A DNA stretch of 64,000 nucleotides from SG8-30 sp963695085 (GCA_963695085.1 CAVOFV010000001.1:1-64000), one strand, 5' to 3'. Counted from the first letter of the stretch, positions 24,055-35,835 are shown. Translations and numbers: made by a program. Notes: generated from the letters alone by a model not told the origin.

Positions 24055-26094
24055 GTGACCGTTGCGACCTACCCGCACCTGCTGGCGCCGCTCGACCTCG
24101 GCTTCTTGACGCTGCCGAATCGAGTGCTGATGGGCTCGATGCACACCGGCCTCGAGGATCGCGCCGCGGACTATCCGCGCCTTGCCGAGTATTTCGCCGA
24201 ACGCGCACGCGGCGGCGTGGGCCTCATCGTCAGCGGGGGCATTGCACCAAATGTCGCCGGCTGGGCGAAACCGTTCGCCGGCAAGCTCAGCAGTTCCCGC
24301 GAAGTAGCGCGCCATGCACTGGTGACCAAGGCCGTCCACGCAGAAGGCGGCAGGATCTGCATGCAGATCCTGCATACCGGCCGGTACGCCTATCACCCGC
24401 TTGCCGTGGCGCCGTCCCGGCTGAAAGCGCCTATTTCGCCGTTTACGCCCCGTGGCCTGACCGGCTTCGGCGTGGCGCGGCAAATCGCGGCCTTCGCGCG
24501 CTGCGCGCGGCTGGCGCAGGAAGCCGGTTACGACGGCGTCGAGGTGATGGGCTCGGAAGGGTACTTCATCAATCAGTTCCTGGTCGCGCGGACCAACCAC
24601 CGCAAGGACCGCTGGGGCGGTAGTTTCGAGAACCGCATGCGGCTGCCGCTGGAAATCCTGCGCCGCGTGCGCGAGGCGGTCGGCCCGGACTTCATCGTGA
24701 TCTTCCGCGTTTCGATGCTCGACCTCGTGCAGGGCGGCAGCAGCTGGGAGGAGGTCGTGACGCTGGCGAAGGCAGTCGAAGCGGCAGGGGCGACCATCAT
24801 CAACACCGGGATCGGCTGGCACGAGGCGCGCATCCCGACCATCGCGACCATGGTTCCGCGGGCCGCCTTCACCTGGGTCACGCAACGGTTGAAAGGCGAA
24901 GTCGGCCTGCCGCTCATCACCAGCAACCGGATCAACGACCCGGCGGTCGCGGAATCGGTCCTCGCCGCCGGACACGCCGACATGGTCTCCATGGCGCGCC
25001 CGCTGCTGGCCGACGCCGATTTCGTGCGCAAGGCCGCCACAGGCCGCGCCGACGAGATCAACACCTGCATCGCCTGCAACCAGGCTTGTCTCGATCACGT
25101 CTTCGAGAACAAGGTCGCGACCTGCCTCGTGAATCCGCGGGCCAGCCACGAGACCGAACTCCGGTATGAACCGACCGGCCGCGCGCGTCGCGTCGCGGTC
25201 GTCGGCGCCGGGCCGGCCGGGCTCGCCTGCGCGACGATTGCCGCCGGGCGCGGTCACGCCGTCACCCTGTTCGAGGCCGCCGCGGGTATCGGCGGTCAGT
25301 TCAACATGGCGCGGCGCATCCCGGGCAAGGAAGAGTTTGCGGAGACCCTTCGTTACTTCCGTCGGCAGATCGAATTGACCGGCGTCACGGTGCGGCTGGA
25401 CCGGCGGGTCACCGCGGCCGAACTCGCGGACGGGCCATTCGACGAGATCGTGATCGCGGCCGGTGTCGAACCCAGGAAGCCGCCGATCGAGGGACTCGGG
25501 CACCCGAAAGTGCTGAGCTACGTCGACGTGCTGTTGCATGCCCGGCCGGTCGGCGCGACCGCTGCGATCGTCGGTGCCGGTGGCATAGGCTTCGACGTCG
25601 CCGAGTACCTGAGTCACCCGCAGGCGACGACGCGGGTCGCGGACGAGGTCGGTGACTTCATGCGCGAGTGGGGCGTCGACCAGGGCCTTGCGACCCGCGG
25701 CGGCCTGCTCGAAGGTGAGACCACGGCACCGACGTCCGGGCGAACGCTGTACCTTCTGCAGCGCAGGCCGACGCCGCCCGGGCGGGACCTGGGCAAGACC
25801 ACGGGCTGGATCCATCGCACGACGCTGCGGCGGCGCGGCGTGCGGATGCTCTCAGGCGTCAGTTATGAGCGCATTGACGACGCCGGCCTGCATATCACCA
25901 CGCGTGACGGTCCGCGGCTGCTCGCGGTGGACAACGTGATCATCTGTGCGGGACAGGAGCCGGTGCGCACCCTGGCGGACGAGCTGACGGCCGGCGGGCG
26001 CAGCGTGCACCTGATCGGCGGCGCACGGATTGCCGCGGAGCTGGACGCCAAGCGGGCCATCGACGAAGGGGCGCGGCTCGCCGCGTCGCTGTGA
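24055..26094 (+). CDS. fadH: 2,4-dienoyl-CoA reductase (NADPH), FMN/FAD/4Fe-4S
   Basis: Reduces 2,4-dienoyl-CoA during beta-oxidation of unsaturated fatty acids. 679 residues from GTG 24055 (E. coli FadH 672); an ATG at 24013 would add 14 unmatched residues. An N-terminal old-yellow-enzyme TIM barrel begins LLAPLDLGFLTLPNRVLMGSMHTGLED, and the active-site region GYDGVEVMGSEGYFINQFL is as in E. coli. The 4Fe-4S ligands are CIACNQACxxx with a fourth Cys in VATCLVNPR. The FAD fold is VAVVGAGPAGLACA, and a second, NADPH-binding fold is AAIVGAGGIGFDVAEYL. TATCAT ends 7 nt before the GTG and there is no Shine-Dalgarno site. It overlaps the next gene (GTGA). Confidence 0.93.
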   Translation: MTVATYPHLLAPLDLGFLTLPNRVLMGSMHTGLEDRAADYPRLAEYFAERARGGVGLIVSGGIAPNVAGWAKPFAGKLSSSREVARHALVTKAVHAEGGRICMQILHTGRYAYHPLAVAPSRLKAPISPFTPRGLTGFGVARQIAAFARCARLAQEAGYDGVEVMGSEGYFINQFLVARTNHRKDRWGGSFENRMRLPLEILRRVREAVGPDFIVIFRVSMLDLVQGGSSWEEVVTLAKAVEAAGATIINTGIGWHEARIPTIATMVPRAAFTWVTQRLKGEVGLPLITSNRINDPAVAESVLAAGHADMVSMARPLLADADFVRKAATGRADEINTCIACNQACLDHVFENKVATCLVNPRASHETELRYEPTGRARRVAVVGAGPAGLACATIAAGRGHAVTLFEAAAGIGGQFNMARRIPGKEEFAETLRYFRRQIELTGVTVRLDRRVTAAELADGPFDEIVIAAGVEPRKPPIEGLGHPKVLSYVDVLLHARPVGATAAIVGAGGIGFDVAEYLSHPQATTRVADEVGDFMREWGVDQGLATRGGLLEGETTAPTSGRTLYLLQRRPTPPGRDLGKTTGWIHRTTLRRRGVRMLSGVSYERIDDAGLHITTRDGPRLLAVDNVIICAGQEPVRTLADELTAGGRSVHLIGGARIAAELDAKRAIDEGARLAASL

Positions 26095-26840
26095 GCCGAT
26101 TGGCCAACGGTCAACAGGACCAGCTGGCACTGTTCGAGACCGGGCAGGCCGGGCAGGCGTGGTGCGTACGGGAAAGCAGGCGCGCCCGCCGGCTCACCGT
26201 GCGCGTGCTGCCGGGCGGGCGCGTGGAGGTGGTGGTGCCCCCGGGTACGCGGGCGGCCACCGTGCAGCACTTCGTGACCCGTCACCGGGGATGGATCGAG
26301 CGCAAGGTCGCGGACTACCGCCATCCTGATGCCGGATCCGTCGAGCAGCTGCCTGCAGAGATCTACCTGCAGGCCACGACGGCCCGCCACACGGTCGGCT
26401 ACATTGCCGGTCCCGCAGCGCCCCGGCTGCGCGACGCAGCCAGCGGAATCACGGTGAGCGGCGACCTCGCACGCACGGCGCTGGTCAGGCACGTGCTGCA
26501 ACGCTGGCTGTTGCGCACGGCGCACCAGTCGCTCGTTCCGTGGCTGCGTTCTGTCGCGTCGCAGCACGGGATCGAGATCGCCAGGGTCCAGGTGCGCCGG
26601 CAGCGCACGCGCTGGGGCAGTTGCTCCAGGTCGGGCACCGTGAGCGTCAACGCCTGCCTGATGTTCCAGCGCGCCGAAGTCGTGCGCTACCTGTTCGCGC
26701 ACGAACTCGCCCACACCGTGCACCTGAACCACTCGCGTGCCTTCTGGCGCCTGGTCGAGACGTTCGAGCCGGGCTGGCGCGAGCTCGACCGCGAGCTTTC
26801 CGCCGGTTGGCGCAGCGTGCCGCACTGGGCAATTGGCTGA
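26091..26840 (+). CDS. YgjP/DUF45-type zinc metallopeptidase-like protein
   Basis: 249 residues from GTG 26091, inside the fadH stop. N-terminal beta-rich part (RRARRLTVRVLPGGRVEVVVPPG, HRGWIERKVAD), then the conserved RWGSCSRSGTVSVNACLMFQ segment. The gluzincin-like site is FAHELAH with a third His (H204, E205, H208, H214 in NHSRAFW). This is the pattern of the YgjP/WLM family; E. coli YgjP has been reported to act on nucleotides, so a peptidase role should not be assumed. No signal peptide. Confidence 0.85.
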   Translation: MSRLANGQQDQLALFETGQAGQAWCVRESRRARRLTVRVLPGGRVEVVVPPGTRAATVQHFVTRHRGWIERKVADYRHPDAGSVEQLPAEIYLQATTARHTVGYIAGPAAPRLRDAASGITVSGDLARTALVRHVLQRWLLRTAHQSLVPWLRSVASQHGIEIARVQVRRQRTRWGSCSRSGTVSVNACLMFQRAEVVRYLFAHELAHTVHLNHSRAFWRLVETFEPGWRELDRELSAGWRSVPHWAIG

Positions 26841-26845
26841 CGCCG

Positions 26846-27721
26846 GTGCGGCCTGTGAGCGCCGGATTGATGCTGCCGCTTGCGGTGCTGGCGGTCGCGC
26901 TGGTCTGCGTGTCCTTCGGTTCCATCCTCGTGCGTCTGGCCGCCGCCCCGGCGCTGGCCGTCGCCCTGTGGCGCATGACGCTGGCCTCGGCGGTCATGCT
27001 GCCGGCGGCCCTTATCGGTGGCCAGCGCAGCGGCACCCCTCGCGGCCGCGCGCTGGTGCTTGCCGCAAGCGCCGGTGTCCTGCTGGCGCTGCACTTCGCG
27101 GCGTGGATCAGCTCGCTGGACTACACCACCGTCGCGATCAGCGTGCTGCTGGTGACGACTGCACCGGTCTGGGTGGCGGTGATCGGCTGGGCGGTCATGG
27201 GTCAGCGGCCAACCCGCCGTGTCTGGTCCGCCATCGGCCTGGCCGTGTCCGGCGGCGCGGTCATCGCCACCGGCGGTGGCGGCGACCCGGGCGCGGTGTT
27301 CGGTTACGTGCTGGCGCTGATCGGCGCGGTGGCGATGGCGGGGTACCTGCTGCTGGCCCGCGAGGCGCAGCGGGTGCTGCTGTATCGACCCTACGTGGCG
27401 GTCGCCTTCGGCACGGCGGCCGCGGTGCTGTGGATCGCGGTGCTGGTCTCGGGCACGGCATGGCATGGATTCGGCGGCCGGACCTGGGGAGTCCTCGCGG
27501 CGCTGGCGCTGGTATCGCAGATCATGGGTCATGGCGGCTACAACTGGTCACTGCGCCACCTGCAGCCGGCCTTCGTCTCCATCACGCTGACTGGCGAGCC
27601 GGTACTGGCCACGCTGCTGGCGTGGTGGCTGCTCGGCGAGCCGGTGACTGCGCGCATCGCGCTCGGTGGCGCGCTGGTGCTGGGCGGCATCGTGGTGGCG
27701 GCGCGCGCGCCGCGCGGCTGA
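26846..27721 (+). CDS. EamA/DMT-superfamily inner-membrane transporter
   Basis: About 291 residues from GTG 26846, 5 bp after the previous stop; GTG 26855 or ATG 26870 (283 residues) are alternative starts. Ten hydrophobic helices in two repeated EamA halves. The first half includes the conserved LWRMTLASAVMLP and VAISVLLVTTAPVWVAVIGW; the second has HLQPAFVSITLTGEPVLATLLAWWLLGEPVT. The family exports amino acids, nucleosides and other metabolites; substrate is not predictable. Converges on msrQ with an 11-bp gap. Confidence 0.88.
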   Translation: MRPVSAGLMLPLAVLAVALVCVSFGSILVRLAAAPALAVALWRMTLASAVMLPAALIGGQRSGTPRGRALVLAASAGVLLALHFAAWISSLDYTTVAISVLLVTTAPVWVAVIGWAVMGQRPTRRVWSAIGLAVSGGAVIATGGGGDPGAVFGYVLALIGAVAMAGYLLLAREAQRVLLYRPYVAVAFGTAAAVLWIAVLVSGTAWHGFGGRTWGVLAALALVSQIMGHGGYNWSLRHLQPAFVSITLTGEPVLATLLAWWLLGEPVTARIALGGALVLGGIVVAARAPRG

Positions 27722-27732
27722 GTCCTGCAGCG

Positions 27733-28362
27733 TCAGCCGGCTGCCCTGGCGCGCGCGCGACCCCGCAGGTGACGATACAGCCGCCAGCCGAGCAGCGCAG
27801 CCAGTGCCGCGAAATAGTAAAGCGGCTCTCGCACATCGGCCTTCACCTGCCAGTAGTAATGGACGCAGCCCAGCAGGGCGGCGACGTACACCAGCCGGTG
27901 CAATTGTCCCCAGCGTCTTCCGAGCCGGCGCATGGCCGCGCGGGTCGAGGTCAGCGCCAGCGGAATCAGCAACAGGAACGCCGTGAAGCCGGCGGTGATG
28001 AACGGCCGCTTGGCGACGTCCTCGAGCAGGATGTCGAGGTCGAGGCCCTGGTCCACCAGCACGTAGAACAGGAAATGCGTGAGCACGTAGGCGAACGCGG
28101 CAAGTCCCAGCATGCGCCCCAGGCGCAACACGGCCGGCCAGCCGGTGAGCTGGCGTAGCGGCGTTACACACAGCGTAATCATCAGCAGGTTGAGGCTCGT
28201 CTTGCCAAGCGTCTCGAGGATCTTCTCGACCGGGTTCGCGCCCAGCGACATGCCCCACCAGCCCGCGGCCCCGGCCACGAGCAGGCCCATGGGCGCCAGG
28301 GCGGCGAGCAGTGCCAGCGGCTTGACGATGAAGCGGATGGCCGCGACGCCGGACAGGCTCAT
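27733..28362 (-). CDS. msrQ: Heme-binding membrane subunit MsrQ of the periplasmic methionine sulfoxide reductase
   Basis: Passes electrons from the quinone pool or cytoplasmic flavin to MsrP. 209 residues, about six transmembrane helices. Family features: LGKTSLNLLMITLCVTPLRQ, the first heme His in YVLTHFLFYVLVDQG, KRPFITAGFTAFLLLIPLALTS, GRRWGQLHRLVYVAALLGCVHYYWQVK (further heme His) and a basic C terminus. It follows msrP by 5 bp on the same strand, the usual two-gene system. Confidence 0.94.
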   Translation of the reverse strand: MSLSGVAAIRFIVKPLALLAALAPMGLLVAGAAGWWGMSLGANPVEKILETLGKTSLNLLMITLCVTPLRQLTGWPAVLRLGRMLGLAAFAYVLTHFLFYVLVDQGLDLDILLEDVAKRPFITAGFTAFLLLIPLALTSTRAAMRRLGRRWGQLHRLVYVAALLGCVHYYWQVKADVREPLYYFAALAALLGWRLYRHLRGRARARAAG

Positions 28363-28367
28363 TCGGC

Positions 28368-29333
28368 TCAGAAATTCCGCTTCAGGTTCATGCCCGCGTA
28401 CAGCCTGGCGACCGCATCGCCGTAGCCGTTGAAGGGTTGTGTCGGCTGCCGGTCCCAGAACGCACCGGTGCCGATGCGGCGTTCGCGTTTCTGGCTCCAG
28501 CGCGGATGGTCCACCGCCGGGTTGACGTTGGCGTAGAAACCGTACTCCGCGGGTGCCGAGATCTCCCAGCTCGTGCGCGGCCGATTTTCCGTGAAGTGGA
28601 TGCGCACGATGGACTTGATGCTCTTGAAGCCGTACTTCCAGGGGACCACCAGCCGCAGCGGCGCTCCGTTCTGGTTGGGCAGCACTTCCCCGTACAGGCC
28701 GACGGCCAGGATCGCCAGCGGATGCATCGCCTCGTCGATCCTCAGTCCTTCAACGTAGGGCCACTCGAGCACGGGGTAGCGCTGCCCCGGCATCTGCTTC
28801 TTGTCGAGCAGCGTCGTGAAGCGCACGTACTTGGCGCGCGAGGTCGGCTTGAAGCGCTTCAGCAGTTCGCCGAGCGGGAAGCCGACCCACGGGATGACCA
28901 TCGACCAGGCCTCCACGCAGCGCAGCCGGTAGATCCGTTCCTCCAGCGCATGCGGCCGCAGCAGGTCATCCAGCGCAAACGTGCCTGTTACCTCGGCCTC
29001 GCCGTCGATCGTGACATTCCATGGGCGGGTGCGGAGAGTGCGCGCATTCTTCGCGGGGTCCGACTTGTCCGTGCCGAATTCGTAGAAGTTGTTGTAGCCG
29101 GATATCTCGGCCAGTGAATTCTTCGCTTCGCTGGTCGAGTAGCGGGCATTGGGCGTGTAGCGCAGCGTGCGGACCGGGGCCACGTTGAGGATCATCTGCG
29201 CCGTGGCGACGCCAGGCAGCCCGGCACCGAGGCCGGCCGCGGCCAGTCCCGCAAGGAATCCGCGCCTGGACCGGTAGACTTGCCGCGGAGTGATCTCCGA
29301 CGGGGCGATGACGGGCGGGCGCCGGTATTTCAT
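28368..29333 (-). CDS. msrP: Periplasmic methionine sulfoxide reductase catalytic subunit MsrP (YedY)
   Basis: Molybdopterin enzyme that repairs oxidised methionines in periplasmic proteins. 321 residues from ATG 29333; an in-frame extension upstream is not homologous. The Tat signal has twin arginines (R23-R24 in SRRGFLAGLAAAG), so export is folded via Tat. The cofactor cysteine is C139 in YRLRCVEAW, and the WSMVIPWVGFPL, LEWPYVEGLRIDEAMHPL and NGAPLRLVVPWKYGFKSIK blocks are all typical. Co-oriented with and just upstream of msrQ. Confidence 0.95.
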   Translation of the reverse strand: MKYRRPPVIAPSEITPRQVYRSRRGFLAGLAAAGLGAGLPGVATAQMILNVAPVRTLRYTPNARYSTSEAKNSLAEISGYNNFYEFGTDKSDPAKNARTLRTRPWNVTIDGEAEVTGTFALDDLLRPHALEERIYRLRCVEAWSMVIPWVGFPLGELLKRFKPTSRAKYVRFTTLLDKKQMPGQRYPVLEWPYVEGLRIDEAMHPLAILAVGLYGEVLPNQNGAPLRLVVPWKYGFKSIKSIVRIHFTENRPRTSWEISAPAEYGFYANVNPAVDHPRWSQKRERRIGTGAFWDRQPTQPFNGYGDAVARLYAGMNLKRNF

Positions 29334-29364
29334 GTCTTGATTCCGTCGCAGCAGGGCATGGCAA

Positions 29365-30069
29365 TTAAGACCGGCCCGATCCCCTGATTGTTTCACCGCG
29401 CCAGTCCTCGCAGGGCAGGCCGCTGCGGGCCGCGCTGCGCCGCGCAGCCTGGTTCGCGTTGACGAGCGTCGGCTGGTCGGCCAGCAGCAGGTGCTCGATG
29501 TCGGAGGACGCATTGCCGTACGCAGCGAAGGTCGCGGCCGGGAAACGTGCCTGGAGCTGCCGCAGGCAACGCGATTTCTCGGCGCCGCGCCGGTTCTCTG
29601 TCGTCAGCGTGCCATCGAGACGGCCGGCGGTCCAGCTGACGCCGGTGCAAACCGTTTCGTGAAAGCCCAGCCGGGCAGCAATCTGCGGGACGTACAGGTC
29701 GACGCTCGCCGACATCAGGACCAACCGGTCGCCGGCGCGGCGGTGCCGGTCCAGCGCGTCGAGGGCAAGTGGCAGCAGCAGTCCCGGCAACCGTTCGATG
29801 CAGAACGCAACGGCCCATTGACCGATCTGCGCGGCTGTCGCCGCCCCGAGGACCTGCCGGACCAGCGACGCCTTCAACCGGCCCCGGTCCGACAGCCCCA
29901 GCGCATAACGCACAAGCGTGAACGGCAGGCGCCACAGTCGAGCCAGCGCCGCGGGGTTGCGGCGCAGGCAGAACAGCAGGAAGTGGACCAGCGTGTCGTG
30001 CCGCGTGAGGGTGCCGTCCAGGTCGAAGACGGCCACGCGCACCGGATCGCTCACGGCAACGGGCGTCAT
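29365..30069 (-). CDS. HAD-IB family phosphatase (SerB-like)
   Basis: 234 residues from ATG 30069, overlapping the cobB stop (ATGA). HAD motif I is FDLDGTLT (nucleophile and acid Asp), a helical cap follows, motif II is VLMSAS, motif III Lys is in RGAEKSRCLRQL, and motif IV is FAAYGNASSDIEHLLLAD. This is the subfamily IB pattern shared by phosphoserine phosphatase and small phosphomonoesterases. The substrate cannot be assigned. Translational coupling to the sirtuin gene may only reflect compact packing. Confidence 0.86.
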   Translation of the reverse strand: MTPVAVSDPVRVAVFDLDGTLTRHDTLVHFLLFCLRRNPAALARLWRLPFTLVRYALGLSDRGRLKASLVRQVLGAATAAQIGQWAVAFCIERLPGLLLPLALDALDRHRRAGDRLVLMSASVDLYVPQIAARLGFHETVCTGVSWTAGRLDGTLTTENRRGAEKSRCLRQLQARFPAATFAAYGNASSDIEHLLLADQPTLVNANQAARRSAARSGLPCEDWRGETIRGSGRS

Positions 30070-30830
30070 GCGACGCCCTTGCCACGCCAGGTTCGCAGGG
30101 CCGCCACCAGCGCCGGCAACGCATCCCCCGAATTGGCGCGCAACACGTACTCGGCGAGGGCGCTCAACTCGGTGGGTTGCGGATTCACCTCGAGGACAGC
30201 AGCGCCAGACAGCATTGCGCGCTGGGCCAGGCCGGCGGCCGGCTGCACCAGCGCGGAAGTACCGACGGACATGAACAACTCGCAGTCGTCGGCGGCTTCG
30301 AGGGCCTCGTGCAGCAACGCGCCGGGGATGGCCTCGCCGAACCACACGACACCCGGCCGCACGAGTTCGCCGCAGGCAGCACAGCGCGGCGGCGCGGGAC
30401 AGGGACGGGCCACCCCTGCCGCAGGCAGGCCACAGGCCAGGCAATGGTTCTCGAACAGGTTGCCGTGGAATTCCATGAGTCCGTCGCTGCCGGCCCGACG
30501 GTGCAGGCCATCCACGTTCTGGGTCACCAGCGTCAGTCTGGGCACCAGCGCTGCAAGTTCGACCAGCGCGACATGGCCGGCATTGGGCGCAGCACGGCCG
30601 ACGAGGTCGCGACGCCATTCGTACCACGACCAGACGGTCTGCGGATCCTCGCGAAAGGCTTCGACAGTCGCGAGTTCCTCCGGGCGAAACCGTTCCCACA
30701 ACCCGGTCTGCGCCTCCCGGAAGGTGGGCACGCCGCTTTCGGCCGACACGCCGGCACCCGTCAGGACCATGACATGGCGTGCCGTTGCCAGCAGTTCGAC
30801 GAGTTCGGCCGGGATGGGGCAGGGCGGCAT
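30066..30830 (-). CDS. cobB: NAD-dependent protein deacylase, sirtuin class III (CobB-like)
   Basis: Removes acyl groups from protein lysines using NAD+. 254 residues. GAGVSAESGVPTFRE (residues 25-39) binds NAD, TQNVDGLH contains the Asn/Asp pair, and H122 in FHGNLFE is the catalytic base. Zinc cysteines are C130, C133, C150 and C153. Y70 and R73 (WSWYEWRRD) form the YxxR pair that in SIRT5 and E. coli CobB recognises succinyl/malonyl lysine, so desuccinylase activity is likely. This is notable beside acnA and near a succinyl-CoA producing complex, but that link is inference. Confidence 0.92.
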   Translation of the reverse strand: MPPCPIPAELVELLATARHVMVLTGAGVSAESGVPTFREAQTGLWERFRPEELATVEAFREDPQTVWSWYEWRRDLVGRAAPNAGHVALVELAALVPRLTLVTQNVDGLHRRAGSDGLMEFHGNLFENHCLACGLPAAGVARPCPAPPRCAACGELVRPGVVWFGEAIPGALLHEALEAADDCELFMSVGTSALVQPAAGLAQRAMLSGAAVLEVNPQPTELSALAEYVLRANSGDALPALVAALRTWRGKGVA

Positions 30831-30914
30831 GGCGTGGAAGATATCAGAGCAGCCTGCCCGGCCCGGTGCGCTGACCGGGCGGGGCCTGTCGAAATACCTG
30901 CGGCGGGCGTGCCG

Positions 30915-33602
<2,688 letters not shown>

Positions 33603-33675
33603 GGGAATCCTCCGGAATGCAGGGCGCGGCGAGCGGCCGGTCAGGCTGCGCGGCCAGCGCAGCGGGAAGACCGTA

Positions 33676-33681
33676 ATTATA
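33676..33681 (-). promoter_or_regulatory. Perfect TATAAT -10 element upstream of acnA
   Basis: Minus-strand TATAAT in the 107-bp gap between mnmA and acnA, predicting an mRNA start near 33669 and a 67-nt leader. No good -35 lies at 16-18 bp; that position is occupied by the GC hairpin at 33687-33702. Suggests acnA is transcribed separately from mnmA. Confidence 0.45.
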
Positions 33682-33686
33682 ACCGG

Positions 33687-33702
33687 CCACCGCAGGCGGT
33701 GG
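33687..33702 (-). terminator. GC hairpin after mnmA
   Basis: Arms CCACCGC and GCGGTGG pair perfectly around a 2-nt centre, 8 bp after the mnmA stop. Reading on the minus strand, the next sequence is CCGGTTATAATTA, AT-rich but without a U-run. It may terminate mnmA transcription or be an operator next to the acnA -10. Confidence 0.35.
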
Positions 33703-33709
33703 CGGCCTG

Positions 33710-34801
33710 TCAGGCGCGGCTGCCTGTGGCGCCCTCGATGACGCCGCCACCGAAGCACAGCTGGCCGGAGTAGAAGACTACGTATTGACCGGGTGTCACC
33801 GCCCACTGTGCGGCGCGGAACCGGACCTCGGCCCGTCCGTCCGCCGCGAGCGAAACGCGGCAGGGCACGTCGGCCTGCCGGTAACGCACCTTGGCCGTGC
33901 ACTCGAATTCCGGCGCCGGCGCCGCACCGGCGATCCAGCACACGGGTCCAGTGCTCAGCGCCTGGCTCAGCAGCAGCCGGTGATCGCGCCCCTGCACGAC
34001 GACCAGGACGTTTCTTTCGAGGTCCTTGCCGGCGACATACCACGGCGCCCCGGCGGTGCCATGCCTGCCACCGATGCCGAGCCCGGTGCGCTGGCCGATC
34101 GTGTAGTACATGAGGCCGCGGTGCCCACCGAGTTCCTGGCCCTGCGGGTTCTCGATCCTGCCCGGCCGCGCCGGCAGGTAGCCCTCGAGGAAACGGCGGA
34201 AGGGCCGTTCACCGATGAAGCAGATGCCGGTCGAGTCCTTCTTCGACCATACCGGCAGCCCGCGGTCGCGCGCGATGCGCCGTACTTCGGGCTTGGTCAG
34301 GCCACCGACCGGAAACACCGTCAGCCCGAGCTGGCTACCCGGCACGGCATGCAGGAAATAACTCTGGTCCTTGGCGGCGTCGGCCCCGCGCAGCAAAGTG
34401 CAGCGACCGGCATCTGACCCGACCCGCGCGTAATGACCCGTCGCGAACCGGTCGCCGCCGAGGCGCTGAGCGTATTCGAAGCAGACCCCGAACTTGATCT
34501 CGCGGTTGCACAGGACGTCCGGGTTGGGCGTGCGGCCGGCAGCGTATTCGTCGAGGAAGTGCGCGAAGACCCGGTCGCGGTACTCGCGCGCGAAACTGAC
34601 ATGGTGCAGCGGGATGCCGATCTCGTCGCACACGCGCCGCGCATCGGCGAGGTCGGCGGCGGCCTGGCAGTAACCGTCCTCGTCCTCCTCCCAGTTGGAC
34701 ATGAACAGGCCATGCACGTCGTCGCCAGCCTCGGCAAGCAGCAGCGCAGCGACGGCCGAGTCCACGCCACCCGACATCGCCACTATCACCCGCCGGGTCA
34801 T
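33710..34801 (-). CDS. mnmA: tRNA-specific 2-thiouridylase MnmA
   Basis: Thiolates U34 of tRNA-Lys, -Glu and -Gln, receiving sulfur from the Tus relay. 363 residues from ATG 34801; a TTG two codons upstream is less likely. PP-loop SGGVDS (residues 10-15), catalytic cysteine pair C98 (NPDVLCNREIKF) and C194 (STGICFIGE), and the GLMYYTIGQRTGLGIGG segment of the C-terminal half. Six bp after nudJ, as in E. coli where nudJ-mnmA-hflD-purB are linked. Confidence 0.95.
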   Translation of the reverse strand: MTRRVIVAMSGGVDSAVAALLLAEAGDDVHGLFMSNWEEDEDGYCQAAADLADARRVCDEIGIPLHHVSFAREYRDRVFAHFLDEYAAGRTPNPDVLCNREIKFGVCFEYAQRLGGDRFATGHYARVGSDAGRCTLLRGADAAKDQSYFLHAVPGSQLGLTVFPVGGLTKPEVRRIARDRGLPVWSKKDSTGICFIGERPFRRFLEGYLPARPGRIENPQGQELGGHRGLMYYTIGQRTGLGIGGRHGTAGAPWYVAGKDLERNVLVVVQGRDHRLLLSQALSTGPVCWIAGAAPAPEFECTAKVRYRQADVPCRVSLAADGRAEVRFRAAQWAVTPGQYVVFYSGQLCFGGGVIEGATGSRA

Positions 34802-34807
34802 CGGCAA

Positions 34808-35287
34808 TCAGGGCAGCGCCGGATGGCGCGCCGCCACCTCGACATCGAGCGAGGCCAGCAGCCCGAGCGGGTGGCGCGCACCCGCCAGGTAGTCGTCGAT
34901 GCAGCGCAGCACGAGCGGGCTGCGCAGCGCGCTGGCGCGTGCCTGCAGCTGCCCGCGCGACAACCACAGGCTGCGCAGTATCGATCGGTCCAGGCGGCGC
35001 CCAGGGTCCGGACCGGTCACGCTGCCGCAGAAGGTGACGCGCAGGAAAGTGCGGTCGGCCCCCGCGCTGTGCCACAGGTAGACGCCGACCAGGGCCTGCG
35101 GCGTCAACGCGCAGGCGGTTTCCTCCAGCGTCTCCCGCACCACTGCGTCGAGCAGGCTTTCGCCGCGCTCGAGGTGGCCTGCCGGCTGGTTGATGACGAT
35201 GCGGCGCGCGGCGCGCTCCTCGACGACGAGGAACTTTCCGTCGCGCTCGACGACGGCCGCGACGGTGACGTCGGGACGAAAGGACAT
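34808..35287 (-). CDS. nudJ: Nudix phosphatase NudJ
   Basis: E. coli NudJ hydrolyses nucleoside tri/diphosphates and hydroxymethylpyrimidine pyrophosphate. 159 residues from ATG 35287. The start VTVAAVVERDGKFLVVEE, then the Nudix box beginning GHLERGESLLDAVVRETLEE, and the LRSPLVLRCIDDYLAG end all match NudJ closely; its place upstream of mnmA confirms it. No Shine-Dalgarno site is visible; a TATACT hexamer (35296-35301) ends 8 nt before the ATG, suggesting a promoter and a near-leaderless mRNA. Confidence 0.92.
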   Translation of the reverse strand: MSFRPDVTVAAVVERDGKFLVVEERAARRIVINQPAGHLERGESLLDAVVRETLEETACALTPQALVGVYLWHSAGADRTFLRVTFCGSVTGPDPGRRLDRSILRSLWLSRGQLQARASALRSPLVLRCIDDYLAGARHPLGLLASLDVEVAARHPALP

Positions 35288-35319
35288 GGCCCGGGAGTAT
35301 ACGGCCAGGCTGCCCGGCC

Positions 35320-35835
35320 CTACAGGTGCTGCTGGCGGGCCTCGGCGGCGGGTGCGCTGGCGATCCAGGACTCGTCGAAGAAGTTGAGGTAGCGCCGCGC
35401 GACCGTCGGGTCGTTCATCTCGGCAATGCCATCCCACCGGCTGGCCTGCAGGCGGTAGACCAGGGCGCGGTCGTCGGCGATCAGGAACGCAGACTGGCTG
35501 CTGCGCAGCGAGGGGCTGGCCCGGCGAATCTCGATATGGCTGGTGATGCGGCGGGCGAGCCCGATGAACCGCGAACTCTCGTAGACGGTACGCGCGGGAT
35601 CGACCAGCAGGACACGCACCTTCGCATAGCTGCGCGCCAGCACCAGGCGCTTCACGGCCTCGAGAAACAACGGCTGGTCGTAGACGAGCGGTTCCAGGTC
35701 CTGCGAATACATGGTCAGCAGCCGGGTGGCCACGGTCGCGACCTGCAGCGAGGCCGCCCGCACCTCCTCGAGCGTCGAGAGGATCGCGCGCGTCTCTGCA
35801 GTGTCTTTCGGTTGTGCGGTCGACATCGTAATCAC
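35320..35835 (-). CDS. Conserved hypothetical protein (DUF7931-like)
   Basis: 171 residues from GTG 35835 (GTGA overlap with the GNAT stop) or 168 from ATG 35826. No signal peptide or membrane helix. The order of segments is an N-terminal helical stretch, then LEAVKRLVLARSYAKVRVLLVDPARTVYESSRFIGLARRI, then a sensor-like SQSAFLIADDRALVYRL and a C-terminal helix ARRYLNFFDESW. This recalls a domain fused to GNAT acetyltransferases in pseudomonads, which I believe is catalogued as DUF7931, and a degenerate phospholipase-D-like fold without HKD motifs. Its coupling to a GNAT gene here fits that. Function unknown. Confidence 0.75.
   Translation of the reverse strand: MITMSTAQPKDTAETRAILSTLEEVRAASLQVATVATRLLTMYSQDLEPLVYDQPLFLEAVKRLVLARSYAKVRVLLVDPARTVYESSRFIGLARRITSHIEIRRASPSLRSSQSAFLIADDRALVYRLQASRWDGIAEMNDPTVARRYLNFFDESWIASAPAAEARQQHL

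Noticed and set aside
33710..34807. mnmA start at TTG 34807
   Set aside because: ATG 34801 directly precedes the conserved TRRVIVAMSGGVDS region and is the better start.
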